This document shows positions 63,046 through 64,000 of a stretch of 64,000 nucleotides of DNA, in pieces (positions within the stretch are counted from its first letter, which is position 1; the number at the start of each line of letters is the position of its first letter). The stretch covers positions 3,224,001 through 3,288,000 of the forward strand of contig NZ_VZPV01000001.1 of the NCBI RefSeq assembly GCF_008801405.1, written 5' to 3'. This DNA is from Ralstonia insidiosa (GTDB taxonomy: Bacteria > Pseudomonadota > Gammaproteobacteria > Burkholderiales > Burkholderiaceae). The notes beneath the pieces are model-generated. The model worked only from the letters and a program-made list of their open reading frames with translations, was not told where the DNA came from and searched no databases. The translations under genes were made by a program, and so were the position numbers.

Positions 63046-63342
63046 ATGAGCAAAAAACAAGCCGCCGGATGGCACCGCGAAGACATCAAGGCCGCCATCC
63101 GCAAGAAGGGCAGCACGATGAACGACCTGGCGCGGGAGAACGGTTTGCCGCCTTCGACCGTCCGCAATGCTCTGACCCGCCCCGCCTACTCCGGTGAACT
63201 GGCCATCATGCATTTTCTGAACGTTCCGGGCCATGAACTATGGCCCGAACGCTGGACGCCGGAAGGCCGGCGCATCCGCCCTCGCTACGCCCAGAAGTAT
63301 AGCGGGACGGCGCACTTCGACACGGTTAAAGCCGCTGCCTAG
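63046..63342 (+). CDS. ner: Ner-type (SfsB/Nlp family) phage DNA-binding regulator
   Basis: 98-aa helix-turn-helix protein. WHREDIKAAIRKKGSTMNDL, ARENGLPPSTVRNALTRPAY and PGHELWPERW match the Ner/Nlp family, which in Mu and D108 represses early and repressor promoters during lytic growth. First gene on the early strand. Confidence 0.85.
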   Translation: MSKKQAAGWHREDIKAAIRKKGSTMNDLARENGLPPSTVRNALTRPAYSGELAIMHFLNVPGHELWPERWTPEGRRIRPRYAQKYSGTAHFDTVKAAA

Positions 63343-63375
63343 TACTTCGATCCACTTTTAGCACCGGGGGAACAC

Positions 63376-63567
63376 ATGTTCGACGTCCAAGACCTGGCTA
63401 AGCGCATTAGCGACCGCGCCGACGCTGATCTGCCCAAGTGGCAGCAGCAGATGCCCGAAGACATTCGCGCCAACATGAAGGTCGGCTATCTCACGCACAT
63501 GCTGGCCGAGCTGTTGAGCGGCGGCATGTCGATCGAGGAAGCCCGTAACCGGATCGACGGGGTTTAA
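63376..63567 (+). CDS. Small phage protein, function unknown (63 aa)
   Basis: No family recognised. It is predicted mostly helical and acidic at the N-terminus (MFDVQDLAKRISDRADADL), with a conserved-looking end SGGMSIEEARNRIDGV. GGGGGAA lies 5 nt before the ATG. It is placed between ner and the next phage gene with short gaps, as expected for an early operon. Confidence 0.7.
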   Translation: MFDVQDLAKRISDRADADLPKWQQQMPEDIRANMKVGYLTHMLAELLSGGMSIEEARNRIDGV

Positions 63568-63569
63568 CC

Positions 63570-64000
63570 ATGAACAAGCGCCGTCAATCCAGCCGCGCCG
63601 CGCACAGCGCCGGCCAGCTCGCTCTTAACTTCGACGTCTTCGCCGTCGAGACGCCCGCCGGCGTGGTTGCCGTCAAAGGCGAGAACGCTCTGGACGCAGG
63701 CATCCGCCAGGCGCTCGTCTCCGCGCTGGATGCCGCCTTCGGCAAGGGCCTGTCCCGCGAACGTGTTGCAGATGGCATGGCCGACATCCTCTGCCGCCCG
63801 GTCACCAAGGCGCACCTGGACCTGTGGGTTGCCCCGAGCCAGGCCGACCGCCGCATTCCTGTGGACGCCTTCATGGCGGTGATGATGGTCTGCCAGGACT
63901 TCACGCCGCTGGACTGGCTTGCTGCGCAGTTCGCACGCAAGGTGCTCACCGCCGAGGAAGTCCTGTGCGCCGAGTTCGGCGCCATGGAGGTGTTGCGGCG
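63570..64000 (+). CDS. Phage protein, function unknown, cut by window end
   Basis: Open from the ATG at 63570 to the last base (143 codons seen). It has a basic N-terminus (MNKRRQSSRAAHS), then a mixed alpha/beta part (ALDAGIRQALVSALDAAFGK, GMADILCRPVTKAHLDLWVA). It starts 2 bp after the preceding stop, so it is co-transcribed. No function can be assigned from this fragment. Confidence 0.7.
   Translation, partial: MNKRRQSSRAAHSAGQLALNFDVFAVETPAGVVAVKGENALDAGIRQALVSALDAAFGKGLSRERVADGMADILCRPVTKAHLDLWVAPSQADRRIPVDAFMAVMMVCQDFTPLDWLAAQFARKVLTAEEVLCAEFGAMEVLR

Larger units (their letters stand above)
61900..64000. mobile_element. Mu-like transposable prophage, left part (right part beyond window)
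   Basis: After repeat B the sequence changes character and lacks housekeeping genes. It then shows the Mu-type early layout: a minus-strand repressor with a Mu-type HTH, a divergent regulatory region, a Ner-type regulator and small phage genes. The exact left end is unproven. A candidate is the TGTGGGG at about 61897, since Mu-family ends begin with TG. The stretch 61911-62093 holds four CGTTTTG motifs in alternating orientation that could be transposase sites. No gene was supported in 61833-62354. Confidence 0.65.

Overview
This window is a GC-rich betaproteobacterial chromosome segment, most likely from Ralstonia (an R. pickettii- or R. solanacearum-like species). That rests on the gene neighbourhoods (hrcA-nadK-recN, grpE/dnaK/dnaJ, pilT-pilU beside yggS-proC, glcDEF), the style of the heat-shock promoters, and an intergenic repeat containing CTTTCTTTGCTTACTTTCTT that I recall as common in Burkholderiales. 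Naming a species from sequence reading alone is not safe. No tRNA, rRNA or CRISPR array was seen.

Layout. 1-6.1 kb: heat-shock genes dnaJ (cut by the window edge), dnaK and grpE on the minus strand, with good sigma-32 promoters before dnaK and grpE. Between dnaK and grpE lie pldA (outer-membrane phospholipase A), rnk, a long hairpin element and a thioredoxin-like fragment. 6.2-8.0 kb: a small membrane peptide gene, hslR (Hsp15) and hemH. 8.0-14.5 kb: complete histidine utilisation set hutU-hutH-hutG-hutI with divergent repressor hutC and its palindromic operator. 14.5-18.8 kb: an uncharacterised three-gene operon (large repeat-like protein, PcfJ-like protein, DUF1266-like protein). 18.9-21.6 kb: tauABC-type transporter. 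21.7-25.6 kb: hrcA, nadK, recN.

25.7-33.1 kb is the most distinctive part. A small lipoprotein resembling a free-standing subtilisin propeptide is followed by three tandem secreted subtilisin-family (S8) proteases. Each protease ends in a Gly-rich / hydrophobic / Arg-rich tail of the GlyGly-CTERM kind. A convergent gene just beyond encodes a rhombosortase-like rhomboid protease (Ser113/His183), the enzyme class known to process such tails. Substrates, possible inhibitor or chaperone, and processing enzyme therefore sit together.

33.1-45.4 kb: glnE, yhdP, a nitrilase-family amidase, tldD, then aroG and an mscS-type channel. The region before aroG holds a textbook attenuator: a 27-residue leader peptide with the run FFYFYFW, a 9-bp antiterminator and a strong intrinsic terminator. 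45.4-56.8 kb: cobalamin adenosyltransferase, a D-lactate dehydrogenase-like flavoprotein, a LysR regulator, glycolate oxidase glcD-glcE-glcF interrupted by an ion-channel gene, and lrgA-lrgB, which may serve glycolate transport. A 16-unit degenerate 21-bp tandem repeat and an 11-bp perfect hairpin follow, then VOC, cupin and WYL-regulator genes. 56.8-61.8 kb: glutathione peroxidase, pilU, pilT, yggS and proC. Two inverted copies of a ~210-bp dispersed repeat bracket the pilU-proC block.

61.9-64.0 kb is the left edge of a Mu-like transposable prophage: a Mu-type HTH repressor on the minus strand, a divergent promoter, a Ner-type regulator and two unknown early phage genes, the last cut by the window end.
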